A stretch of 34,333 nt of DNA from a virus: positions 1 to 34,333 of the IMG/VR virus record IMGVR_UViG_3300046665_000345; one strand, 5' to 3'. Of this stretch, positions 13,470 through 21,099 are shown piece by piece. The notes beneath the pieces are model-generated. The model was not told the DNA's origin. It made no database searches and worked only from the letters and a program-made list of their open reading frames with translations. The first letter of the stretch is position 1. Each line of letters opens with the position of its first letter. Both the position numbers and the translations under genes were made by a program.

Positions 13470-13501
13470 GTACACGTCCCACCCACGGCCGCGCCTACAG
13501 T
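13470..13501 (+). promoter_or_regulatory. Late promoter P2 (GTACACGTCC, 16 bp, TACAGT)
   Basis: GTACACGTCC (13470-13479), one change from the other decamers, then 16 bases and TACAGT (13496-13501). It precedes the fibre-like gene. Confidence 0.66.
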
Positions 13502-13555
13502 GGCGGCCGTATCGCTGTCTTCCCCCTGCCGCACACACCGCAAAGAGACAACTTC

Positions 13556-14434
13556 ATGAGCAAATACAAAATCCTGAACACCCCGGCGCTGCACGACCCC
13601 GTGAGCGGCGCGCTGGTCGGCTTTCTCGGCGCCGACGGCAAGGAATACTTGATCGGCGCGGCGCCCGGTGGCGTCGACGGGAACCCGGGAACCACGACCG
13701 GCATCACCAGCCTGACCGTCCAGGCCGCAGGATCGGCCGCCGGCACCACGCTGACCAACCCGCTGATTCAGGCCACCACGACCGTGAACAACTTCACGCA
13801 GTCGTCCATCCAGAACTTGAGCACCGGCGCCAGCGCATCGTCGGATCACATCGCCTACCCGAACAACAACACGAACGACCTGACCGGCTTTGCCGACATG
13901 GGCATGACGGGTTCGAACTTCGCGGATGCGGCGTACACCGTCACCATCGGGAACGAGGCCTATGTGTTCGCTTCCGCACCCAGCGGATCGGGCAAGTCCG
14001 GTTCGCTGGTGCTGGCCACCGACTCGTCGGGCATCAACAACAACATCGATTTCTACACCAACGGCTTCAACAAGGCGAAGACCGCGTATTCCGCGCGCAT
14101 CCTGGGCACCAACGGGCTGTTCCAGATCGCTGAAGGCCTAGCGCTGTCCGGCAAGAGCATCGTGAACAACGGCGCGACGGCAACATACACCGTGGCTGCG
14201 AAGAAGAACTACGCCTACCTCACCACCACTGCGGCATCCATCGCATTCACACTGCCGGCCGGCGCTGCCGCGATCGACGGCCTGCTGGTCACCGTCGTGA
14301 CGGATACCGCCGTCGCCGCGCTGACGTGGGCCAGCGCCGGCGCCACGTTCGTCGGCGCGCCGACGGCATCGTCGGCCAACACGCCCATCCGGATGATCTA
14401 CGACCACGCCAGCCTGAAGTGGTACCCGGCCTGA
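13556..14434 (+). CDS. Fibre-like structural protein in head module
   Basis: A 292-residue Thr/Ser/Ala/Gly-rich protein of beta-structure type. The N-terminal 40 residues look like an anchoring domain (ILNTPALHDPVSGALVGFLG), followed by a collagen-free GNPGTTTGI linker, repeat-like beta segments and a C-terminal domain (about 220-292) with LPAGAAAIDGLLVTVV and IYDHASLKWYPA, reminiscent of phage tail-fibre heads. Its position between decoration and scaffold genes suggests a head or neck fibre and not the main tailspike, which is present elsewhere. It has its own late promoter. Confidence 0.65.
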   Translation: MSKYKILNTPALHDPVSGALVGFLGADGKEYLIGAAPGGVDGNPGTTTGITSLTVQAAGSAAGTTLTNPLIQATTTVNNFTQSSIQNLSTGASASSDHIAYPNNNTNDLTGFADMGMTGSNFADAAYTVTIGNEAYVFASAPSGSGKSGSLVLATDSSGINNNIDFYTNGFNKAKTAYSARILGTNGLFQIAEGLALSGKSIVNNGATATYTVAAKKNYAYLTTTAASIAFTLPAGAAAIDGLLVTVVTDTAVAALTWASAGATFVGAPTASSANTPIRMIYDHASLKWYPA

Positions 14435-14742
14435 TGGTTGACTTCGACCCGCTCACCCCCGAGCTGCAGGACGCCCAGCGCGAGGCCGAAGCCAAGCGCC
14501 AGGCGCTCGCGAAGAAGCAGGAAGCCGCTGACTTCCAGTGGCTGATGAACGACCCGCGCGGCCGGCGCTTCGTGTGGCGCCAGCTCGCCGCGGCCGGCGT
14601 CTTCCTGTCCAGTTTTGACCCCGCCGCCATGACTATGGCTTTCAACGAAGGACGCCGTTCCGAAGGCCTGCGCCTGCTGGCGCTGGTAATGGAGCAGTGC
14701 CCCGATCTCTACGCAACCATGATGAAGGAGCAATCGCAATGA
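14434..14742 (+). CDS. Bbp19-like phage protein
   Basis: A 102-residue protein matching the Bbp19-type domain: DFQWLMNDPRGRRFVWRQL, then an AAGVFLSS segment, MAFNEGRRSEGLRLLALV and a C-terminal PDLYATMMKE. The family is found just upstream of the scaffold in BPP-1-like phages; its exact role is not established. It overlaps the preceding stop (TGATG) and its own stop overlaps the next start (ATGA), so translation is coupled on both sides. Confidence 0.82.
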   Translation: MVDFDPLTPELQDAQREAEAKRQALAKKQEAADFQWLMNDPRGRRFVWRQLAAAGVFLSSFDPAAMTMAFNEGRRSEGLRLLALVMEQCPDLYATMMKEQSQ

Positions 14743-15479
14743 CCCTGATGACCGAAGCCGCAGCCGCTGCCCCTGCCACTGCAGCACCCGCAGCCCCTGC
14801 CGCCGCCGCACCGGCCGCCGGCGGTGCACCAGCAGCGCCAGAAGCTGGCCAGACCGATGCATCGGCCGCCGCTGGTGCCCCGGCCGCTGGCGCCCCTGCT
14901 GCCGGTGATGCTGGTGCTGCAGGTGGCGAGACCGGCCAGCCTGGCGAGAAGACCGACGACCAGAAAGCCGCCGACGAAGCCGCGGCGAAAGCAGCCGAGG
15001 AAGCCGCGAAGGCCGCCGGCGCCCCCGAGAAGTACGAGCCCTTCAAGGCGCCCGAAGGCGCCGCCCTGGATGCCGAGGTGATCACGCAGTTCGAACAGGC
15101 GGCGCGCGAACTGAACCTGCCGCAGGACAAGGCGCAGCAGCTGATCGACAAGATGGCGCCAGTCATCGCGCAGCAGCAGATCCAGCAGGTCGAGAAGTTC
15201 CGGACCGAGTGGCACGCGCAGTCCACGGCCGACAAGGAATTCGGCGGCGACAAGCTGGCCGAGAACTTGGGCTATGCGAACAAGGCGCTGACCGCGTTCG
15301 CGAGCGATGACCTCAAGACCTTCCTAAAAGACAGCGCGCTGGGCAACCACCCCGAGTTCGTGCGCTTCATGGTCCGCGCCGGCAAGGCCATGAGCGAAGA
15401 CAAGATCGTCATTGGCGGCGCCACCACCGCGCCGCGAACGGCCGCCGAAGTCCTGTACGGCGGCGGCGCGAAGAAGTAA
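14739..15479 (+). CDS. Capsid scaffolding protein
   Basis: This 246-residue protein is encoded immediately before the capsid gene, as scaffolds are. The N-terminal 65 residues are an Ala/Pro/Gly low-complexity tail, followed by acidic Lys/Ala helices, a PEKYEPFKAPEGAALDAEV segment, a QFEQAARELNLPQDKAQQLIDK helix and a C-terminal helical region. It ends RTAAEVLYGGGAKK, a likely capsid-binding tail. Scaffold proteins guide assembly of the shell and leave before or during packaging. The assignment is from composition, motif pattern and position. Confidence 0.83.
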   Translation: MTLMTEAAAAAPATAAPAAPAAAAPAAGGAPAAPEAGQTDASAAAGAPAAGAPAAGDAGAAGGETGQPGEKTDDQKAADEAAAKAAEEAAKAAGAPEKYEPFKAPEGAALDAEVITQFEQAARELNLPQDKAQQLIDKMAPVIAQQQIQQVEKFRTEWHAQSTADKEFGGDKLAENLGYANKALTAFASDDLKTFLKDSALGNHPEFVRFMVRAGKAMSEDKIVIGGATTAPRTAAEVLYGGGAKK

Positions 15480-15500
15480 TCCCATCCCCTGGCCACGGCG

Positions 15501-15532
15501 GTACACGTACCGCCGCGCGCCTTCTCTACTCT
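15501..15532 (+). promoter_or_regulatory. Late promoter P3 (GTACACGTAC, 16 bp, TACTCT)
   Basis: GTACACGTAC (15501-15510), 16 bases, then TACTCT (15527-15532). The leader of about 50 bases ends with a CCGGAG ribosome site for the major capsid gene. Confidence 0.72.
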
Positions 15533-15588
15533 TCAGGCTCACCGAACAGTAGATCGGTTTCATCCCTAAATTACCGGAGTATCCCAAT

Positions 15589-16608
15589 ATGGCACTTCTC
15601 GCAGCTGGCGCCCTCACCCTCGCCGACTGGGCAAAGCGTCTCGATCCCGACGGCCAGGTGCCGCAGGTGGCCGAGCTCCTGTCGCAGACGAACGAGATTC
15701 TGGAAGATGCAGTTTTCAAGGAAGGCAACCTGCCGACCGGTCATCGCGTCACCATCCGTACCGGCCTGCCGCAGGTCTTCTATCGCATGATCAACCAGGG
15801 CGTCCCGACGTCCAAGTCGACCAGCACGCAGGTGGACGAAGCATGCGGCATCCTCGAAGCCCGCTCGCACATCGACGTCGAGCTGGTCAAGCTGAACGGC
15901 AACGAAGCCGCGTTCCGCCTGTCAGAAGATGAAGCGTTCATCGAGGCGATGAACCAGACCATGGCCGGCGCCATGTTCTACGGTAACCCGGGCACGGACC
16001 CGCGCCAGTTCCTCGGCCTGCAAACCCGCTACAGCTCGCTGAGCGCAGGCAACGGCCAGAACATCCTGGACGCCGGCGGCACGGGTTCGAACAACACGTC
16101 GATCTACCTGGTGGTCTGGGGCGAGAACACCGTGTTCTGCCCTTTCCCGAAAGGTTCGAAAGCCGGCCTGCAGCACCAGGACCTGGGCGAAGAGTCGGTG
16201 CCGGACGCAAACGGCAACTTCTTCCAGGCTGTCCGCGCGCTGTACCAGTGGAAGAACGGTCTGGTGGTCAAGGACTGGCGCTACGTGGTCCGCATCTGCA
16301 ATATCAACGTGTCGGACCTGACCGGCCAGACGGCGACGCAGGCCGCCGCCGCCGCCACCGCGATCATCAACCTGATGATCCGCGCCATGGACCGCCCGCC
16401 CAACCTGGCGATGGGCCGCCCGGTGTTCTACGCGAATCGCACCGTGTACTCGATGCTGCGCGTGGCCGCGCTCAACAAATCGAGTAACGCGCTGTCGATC
16501 GAGAGCGCCACCAACCAGTTCGGCAACGCGTACAAGATGACCACGTTCATGGGCATCCCGCTTCGCAAGGTCGACCAGCTGCTGAACACCGAGTCGCGCG
16601 TCGTCTAA
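15589..16608 (+). CDS. Major capsid protein (BPP-1 Bbp17-like)
   Basis: A 339-residue HK97-fold shell protein of the BPP-1 type. Diagnostic segments are the N-terminal LTLADWAKRLDPDGQVPQVAELL, then NEILEDAVFKEGNLPTGHRVTIRTGLP, a central FYGNPGTDPRQFLGLQTRY and a C-terminal MGRPVFYANRTVYSML followed by MGIPLRKVDQLLNTE. It has its own promoter and a separate leader, fitting the need for high expression. There is no sign of an N-terminal cleaved scaffold; a separate scaffold gene precedes it. Confidence 0.94.
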   Translation: MALLAAGALTLADWAKRLDPDGQVPQVAELLSQTNEILEDAVFKEGNLPTGHRVTIRTGLPQVFYRMINQGVPTSKSTSTQVDEACGILEARSHIDVELVKLNGNEAAFRLSEDEAFIEAMNQTMAGAMFYGNPGTDPRQFLGLQTRYSSLSAGNGQNILDAGGTGSNNTSIYLVVWGENTVFCPFPKGSKAGLQHQDLGEESVPDANGNFFQAVRALYQWKNGLVVKDWRYVVRICNINVSDLTGQTATQAAAAATAIINLMIRAMDRPPNLAMGRPVFYANRTVYSMLRVAALNKSSNALSIESATNQFGNAYKMTTFMGIPLRKVDQLLNTESRVV

Positions 16609-16635
16609 GCCGGCTAACAGAATAAGGAACGAATC

Positions 16636-17124
16636 ATGATCCTCGATGCAGCAATGCTTCTCTCCGGTTCGATCAGCGCTTCGGGCGTCCTGACCGGCCA
16701 ATCCGTGAACGGTGCGGGTTCCATCCTGTCGTCCAACACGATCGACATGGCACCGTTGACCACTGGCGGCAATCAAGCCACCGACACCGGCGTCGGCGAA
16801 GAGTTGTATATCGACTTCTCGGTGCTGACCGCGCCGACCGTCGGTACCAGCGTGCGCTTCCAGCTGATCCAGGCCGATGACGCCGCGCTGACGTCGAACG
16901 TGCAGGTGATCAGCCAGACCGATGACATCCCGATCGCCAACCTGCCGGCCGGCACCATCGTGCCGTTGCACTGGGATCCGGCAGCGCCGTACCCGCCGAA
17001 GCGCTACGTGGGCGCGCGCTACGTGAACGTGGGCGCCATCGCTACCTTCTCGGTGGCCGCCGCCGTCACGAAGAACGTGCAGACCCGCCAGACCAGCCTG
17101 AAGTCGGGCTACACCGTCAGCTAA
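16636..17124 (+). CDS. Bbp16-like capsid cement protein
   Basis: The 162-residue product follows the capsid gene and matches the Bbp16 cement family: an N-terminal ILDAAMLLSGS start, a central ELYIDFSVLTAPT strand and a conserved PLHWDPAAPYPPKRYVGARY segment. Such proteins bind the outside of the mature shell and stabilise it. An AAGGAA-type site precedes the ATG. A G+C-rich hairpin lies just downstream. Confidence 0.88.
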   Translation: MILDAAMLLSGSISASGVLTGQSVNGAGSILSSNTIDMAPLTTGGNQATDTGVGEELYIDFSVLTAPTVGTSVRFQLIQADDAALTSNVQVISQTDDIPIANLPAGTIVPLHWDPAAPYPPKRYVGARYVNVGAIATFSVAAAVTKNVQTRQTSLKSGYTVS

Positions 17125-17138
17125 TCCATCAACCTGAT

Positions 17139-17156
17139 GCGGGGCTTCGGCCCCGC
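17139..17156 (+). other. UUCG-loop hairpin without T-tract
   Basis: GCGGGGC (17139-17145), a TTCG loop and GCCCCGC (17150-17156), a very stable RNA hairpin. It lacks a T-tract, so it may protect the 3' end of the capsid/cement message or weaken read-through into the next gene. Confidence 0.7.
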
Positions 17157-17175
17157 TCTCCCGTAGGAGAAAAGC

Positions 17176-17724
17176 ATGTCCAAAACCACCCGCCAGCCGG
17201 TCCAGTACCGCGTAAAGGAAAAGTCGCTGATCGGCAACCGCATTTACGAAGCCGGCGAGACCGCCGAATACGACGGCCTGCCGGCCGACAACCTGGAGCC
17301 GCTGTGCGACGAGGGCCGCGCCCGCGCCGCCGAGTACGAAGAATCGAACAAGCAGCGCGTGGCCACGATGATCGCCGCCAACAAGGAAAGCGCCGTCGGC
17401 GACCCGACCGCGTTCGCCGCCGCCTTCGCCAAGCAACTGGCCGAAGAGCGCGCCGAGCACCAGGCCCAGATGGAAAAGCAGCAGGAAGTGATGGCCCGCA
17501 TGGTGGAGATGCAACAGCAGTCCGCCCTGCAGCTGGCTGACGCGGCCAAGAACATGGCCCTGCTGGCCGCCGCGCTGACGCAGGCACAGACCGCACCGGC
17601 AGCTGCACCGGACGCCCCGGCCGTTCCGCAGGACGCTGTCACCGGCGATGCAGCAGCGCAGGCCACCGGCGACGAGAAGCCGGCCGAGGAAGTCGCGCCG
17701 GTCAAGCGCACCAAGGGCGGTTAA
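17176..17724 (+). CDS. Coiled-coil structural-region protein, 182 aa
   Basis: A GTAGGAGAAAAGC ribosome region precedes the ATG. Residues 1-48 form a small folded domain (YRVKEKSLIGNRIYEAGETAEYDG), as in other phage head-completion proteins. Residues 55-140 are a long Ala/Glu/Gln helix with MEKQQEVMARMVEMQQQ, a strong coiled coil, and the end is an Ala/Pro/Glu-rich tail. It could be a head-tail joining or internal protein. No exact family is recognised. It ends just before a strong terminator. Confidence 0.68.
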   Translation: MSKTTRQPVQYRVKEKSLIGNRIYEAGETAEYDGLPADNLEPLCDEGRARAAEYEESNKQRVATMIAANKESAVGDPTAFAAAFAKQLAEERAEHQAQMEKQQEVMARMVEMQQQSALQLADAAKNMALLAAALTQAQTAPAAAPDAPAVPQDAVTGDAAAQATGDEKPAEEVAPVKRTKGG

Positions 17725-17757
17725 TCCGGCACTTTTGCCAGCACCCCGACCATGAAT

Positions 17758-17786
17758 AAGGGCGATCTTTCGGGGTCGCCCTTTTT
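17758..17786 (+). terminator. Terminator between head and tail genes
   Basis: AAGGGCGA (17758-17765), a ten-base loop and TCGCCCTT (17776-17783), then a five-T run. It closes the capsid unit. No late-promoter motif stands between it and the tail gene, so tail expression may rely on partial read-through. Confidence 0.85.
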
Positions 17787-17803
17787 CCATTCTGGAGAAT
17801 CGT

Positions 17804-18469
17804 ATGTCGTCCGAAGTAGAAATCTGCAATCTCGCGCTGGCCCACTTGGGCGACAGCGCCACTGTCGCAAGCATCGACCCACCCGAAGGATCTGCCCAAG
17901 CCGAGCACTGCTCCCGCTGGTATCCGATCGCGCGCGACTCGCTGCTGGAGCTCTCCGACTGGAACTTCGCCACTACGCGAGCCCTGCTGGCCGAGCTGGT
18001 GAACCCCTTCCCGCAATGGGCGCACGCCTACGCCTACCCTACCGACTGCCTGAAAGTGCTGGGCATCCTGGCATCCGATGCCACGGGCGACGTCGCCGGC
18101 ACGTTCCCGCAGGACGGCTTCTATTACGGCGCCGTGCCGCAGCTGTACACCGCGTACACCCCGCAGGACTACACCACCGAGACCGACGCCACCACCGGGA
18201 ACATGGTCATCCTGACCAACCAGGCCGACGCGCTGGTGCGTTACACGCGCAAGGTCACCGATACCAGCAAGTTTTCCCCGCTGTTCCGCGACGCGCTCGC
18301 CTTCTACCTGGCGGGCTATCTGGCCGGGCCGGTCCTGAAAGGTGAAACCGGCATCAAGGTCGGGCTGGCGATGAAGCAGGAAGCCATGGGCCTGATCAGC
18401 GCGGCCGCAGTGTCCGCTGCCAACCAGTCCGGCCGGCAGCAGGTGCAAGCCTACCCGTGGAGCCGCTGA
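17804..18469 (+). CDS. Tail tubular protein A-like adaptor
   Basis: A 221-residue protein of the podovirus adaptor/tail tubular A type, starting with the characteristic EICNLALAHLGD and a C-x-x-WYP-x-ARD-x-LLE segment, then a LSDWNFAT helix and a central beta region. Such proteins ring the portal and join it to the nozzle. The last 40 residues are helical. It is followed by the nozzle gene with one intervening base. Confidence 0.86.
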   Translation: MSSEVEICNLALAHLGDSATVASIDPPEGSAQAEHCSRWYPIARDSLLELSDWNFATTRALLAELVNPFPQWAHAYAYPTDCLKVLGILASDATGDVAGTFPQDGFYYGAVPQLYTAYTPQDYTTETDATTGNMVILTNQADALVRYTRKVTDTSKFSPLFRDALAFYLAGYLAGPVLKGETGIKVGLAMKQEAMGLISAAAVSAANQSGRQQVQAYPWSR

Positions 18470-18470
18470 C

Positions 18471-20534
18471 ATGGGCGCCAACATCCGCACCTTCAAGGCC
18501 AGCTTCAACGGTGGCGAGCTCACACCCGAGTTTTACGGCCAGATCGGCGACGCCAAGTTCCAGACCGGCCTGGCGCTGTGCCGCAACTTTGTCGTCAAGC
18601 CGCAGGGGCCGATCGTGAATCGCGCCGGCACGCAATTCGTGCGCGAAGTGAAGGACTCGACGAAGGCCGTGCGCCTCCTGCCGTTCACCTACTCGACCAC
18701 CCAAACCATGGTGCTCGAGATGGGCGCCGGCTACTTCCGCTTCCATACGCAGGGCGCCACGGTGCTGAGCGGGGCCACGCCGTACGAGATTGCCAACCCG
18801 TACGCCGAAGCCGATCTCTTCGACATCCACACCACCCAGTCCGGCGACGTGGTCACGCTCGTGCACCCGAACTACGCCCCGAGGGAATTGCGCCGGCTGG
18901 GCCCGACAAACTGGACGCTGACCACTATTTCCTTCACGCCCACGATTCAGCCGCCGCCGAACGGCACCATTGCCGCGTCCAGCAGCGGCGCCGGTACGAA
19001 CTACGATTACAGCTATGTGATCACCACCTTTACGCCGGACCTTCTGACGCAGTCGGTGCCCAGCTTCGAGGTGACGTGCCAGAACAACCTGTACACGAAT
19101 GGCGCGAAGAACACGATCACCTGGGGCGCGCCGCCCGGCGTCCCTGCCGGCACTCAATACGCAGTGTACAAAAAGGTCGGCGGCACCTACGGCTACATCG
19201 GGCGCACGACGAGCCTGTCGCTGGTCGACGACAACATCGCGGCCGACCTGTCGCTGACGCCGCCGACGTACGATTCGGTGTTCCAGGCCGCCGGCGACTA
19301 CCCGGCCGCCATCAGCTACTACGAGCAGCGCCGCGTCTTCGGGGGCACGATCAACGCGCCGCAAAAAGTCTGGGGCACGCGCTCGGGCACGGAGTCGGAC
19401 ATGTCCTACTCGCTGCCGACGAAGGACGACGACCGGATCGCCTTCCGCATCGCCGCGCTGCAGGCGAACACGGTGCGCCATCTGGTCCCGCTGTCCGATC
19501 TGATCGTGCTGACGAGCTCGACCGAATTCCGTGTCACCTCTGTGAGCACGGACGCGCTGACGCCCACCAGCTTCTCGGTGAAGCCGCAGTCGTACATCGG
19601 CGCGAACAACGTGCAGCCCGTGCTGATCAACAGCAACCTACTGTACGGCGCGGCCCGCGGCGGCCACATGCAGGAAATGTCCTATTCGCGCGATGCCAAC
19701 GGATACATTTCCGGCGACCTGTCGCTGCGCGCCATCCACCTGTTCGACGATTACGAGCTGGTCGACATGGCATACGCGAAGGCGCCGCTGCCGATCGTGT
19801 GGGCCGTCAGCAGTTCCGGCAAGCTGCTGGGCCTGACGTACGTGCCCGAGCAGCAGGTGGGCGCGTGGCACCAGCACGACACCGATGGCACGTTCGAATC
19901 GTGCGCCGTGGTCGCCGAGGGGCGCGAAGACGTGCTGTATGTGATCGTGCGGCGCCTGATCAACGGCGTGCAGCGGCGCTATATCGAACGCTTCGCCAGC
20001 CGCAAGTTCACCACCTTGAGTACGGCCTTTTTCGTCGACTGCGGCATGACGTATACCGGCGCGCCTGCCGCCACGATCAGCGGCCTGTCGTGGCTGGAAG
20101 GTAAGACCGTCAGCATCCTGGCCGACGGCGCCGTGCACCCGCAGCGCGTGGTCGCGTCCGGCCAGATCACGCTGGACAACCCGGCCTCCGTGGTGACCAT
20201 CGGGCTGCCCATAACCGCTGACGCGCAGACCCTGCCGCTGGCCGCCCAGATTGACACCGGGTACGCCCAAGGCAGGGTCAAGAACGTGAACAAGGTGTGG
20301 ATCCGCGTCGTCTCCTCCAGCGGCATTTTCGCCGGACCAGACGTCGACCATCTCGTCCAGTTCAAGCAGCGCACGACTGAGCCCTACGGCACTCCGCCAA
20401 CGCTTCGCACCGATGAGATCGAGATCGATGTAAAGCCTGACTGGACCAACGACGCAGCAATCGTGGTGCGGCAATCCGATCCGTTGCCCATCACCATCAC
20501 CTCCATGACAATGGAAGTTTCTATCGCGAATTAA
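18471..20534 (+). CDS. Tail tubular protein B-like nozzle
   Basis: At 687 residues this is similar to T7 gp12-class nozzle proteins and larger BPP-1-type homologues. It starts with FKASFNGGELTPEFYGQ and RNFVVKPQGPIVNRAGTQFV, both typical of the family, then long beta-rich regions with QRRVFGGTINAPQKVWGTRSG and a DAQTLPLAAQIDTGYAQGRVK segment near the end. The protein forms the tail tube that opens for DNA ejection. The gene follows the adaptor gene directly. Confidence 0.9.
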   Translation: MGANIRTFKASFNGGELTPEFYGQIGDAKFQTGLALCRNFVVKPQGPIVNRAGTQFVREVKDSTKAVRLLPFTYSTTQTMVLEMGAGYFRFHTQGATVLSGATPYEIANPYAEADLFDIHTTQSGDVVTLVHPNYAPRELRRLGPTNWTLTTISFTPTIQPPPNGTIAASSSGAGTNYDYSYVITTFTPDLLTQSVPSFEVTCQNNLYTNGAKNTITWGAPPGVPAGTQYAVYKKVGGTYGYIGRTTSLSLVDDNIAADLSLTPPTYDSVFQAAGDYPAAISYYEQRRVFGGTINAPQKVWGTRSGTESDMSYSLPTKDDDRIAFRIAALQANTVRHLVPLSDLIVLTSSTEFRVTSVSTDALTPTSFSVKPQSYIGANNVQPVLINSNLLYGAARGGHMQEMSYSRDANGYISGDLSLRAIHLFDDYELVDMAYAKAPLPIVWAVSSSGKLLGLTYVPEQQVGAWHQHDTDGTFESCAVVAEGREDVLYVIVRRLINGVQRRYIERFASRKFTTLSTAFFVDCGMTYTGAPAATISGLSWLEGKTVSILADGAVHPQRVVASGQITLDNPASVVTIGLPITADAQTLPLAAQIDTGYAQGRVKNVNKVWIRVVSSSGIFAGPDVDHLVQFKQRTTEPYGTPPTLRTDEIEIDVKPDWTNDAAIVVRQSDPLPITITSMTMEVSIAN

Positions 20535-20544
20535 GGGGAAGAAC

Positions 20545-21096
20545 ATGGGAATCGGAACGGGGGCCATGAGCTCCAGCATTCTGGGGGCGCAAGCAGCGGG
20601 GGCCGCGGCGTCCGCCGTGGGCGCCTTCTACTCGGCGCGGTCGCAGAAGATTGCCGCGCGCGGCGCGGCCGAGATCGCCGACATCAACGCCGGGCAGTCC
20701 GAACTGGCCGCCCAGCAGGAACTGGCACGCGGCAATGCGCAGGTGGCTGCCGCTACAGCGCGCGCCGGCCAGGTGAAAGGCGCGCAGCGCACTGCGCTGG
20801 CCGCCAACGGCGTGGACCTGAGCGTCGGCAGCGCAGCCGAGATGCTGACGTCGACCGACCTCCAGAAGGAGGACGACATCAACACTATCACCGCCAACGC
20901 CGTCCGCGCCGCGTGGGGCCAGCGCATGCAGGCGACGAACTTCACGAACGAGGCGCTGACGAAGCGCGCGAGCGCCGATTCGATCAGTCCAGGCATGGCC
21001 GGGTTCACTTCCCTGCTCGGCGGCGCCACACAGGTGGCCAGCAGCTGGTACACGCTCAACAAGGCCGGCCTCATCACCACCCCGAAAGGAGCCTGA
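20545..21096 (+). CDS. Internal virion protein, small (gp14-like)
   Basis: A 183-residue Ala/Gln/Gly-rich helical protein with a hydrophobic N-terminus (AGAAASAVGAF), a central long helix with repeated A-A-Q-x-E, and a hydrophobic C-terminal helix. Position after the nozzle and before the transglycosylase protein matches the smallest internal core protein of T7-like ejection sets, which crosses the outer membrane. Sequence identity to T7 gp14 cannot be claimed; the call is by composition and order. Confidence 0.72.
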   Translation: MGIGTGAMSSSILGAQAAGAAASAVGAFYSARSQKIAARGAAEIADINAGQSELAAQQELARGNAQVAAATARAGQVKGAQRTALAANGVDLSVGSAAEMLTSTDLQKEDDINTITANAVRAAWGQRMQATNFTNEALTKRASADSISPGMAGFTSLLGGATQVASSWYTLNKAGLITTPKGA

Positions 21097-21099
21097 TCC

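Noticed and set aside
14750-14950. Repetitive Ala/Pro coding stretch considered as a DNA repeat or CRISPR-like array
   Set aside because: Units are not regularly spaced and simply encode the low-complexity N-terminus of the scaffold protein. No spacer-repeat pattern is present.
15922-17973. Minus-strand open frame of 683 codons opposite capsid and cement genes
   Set aside because: The plus strand holds clear capsid, cement and coiled-coil genes. The reverse frame has a low-complexity His/Arg/Gly pattern typical of reverse-complement shadows.
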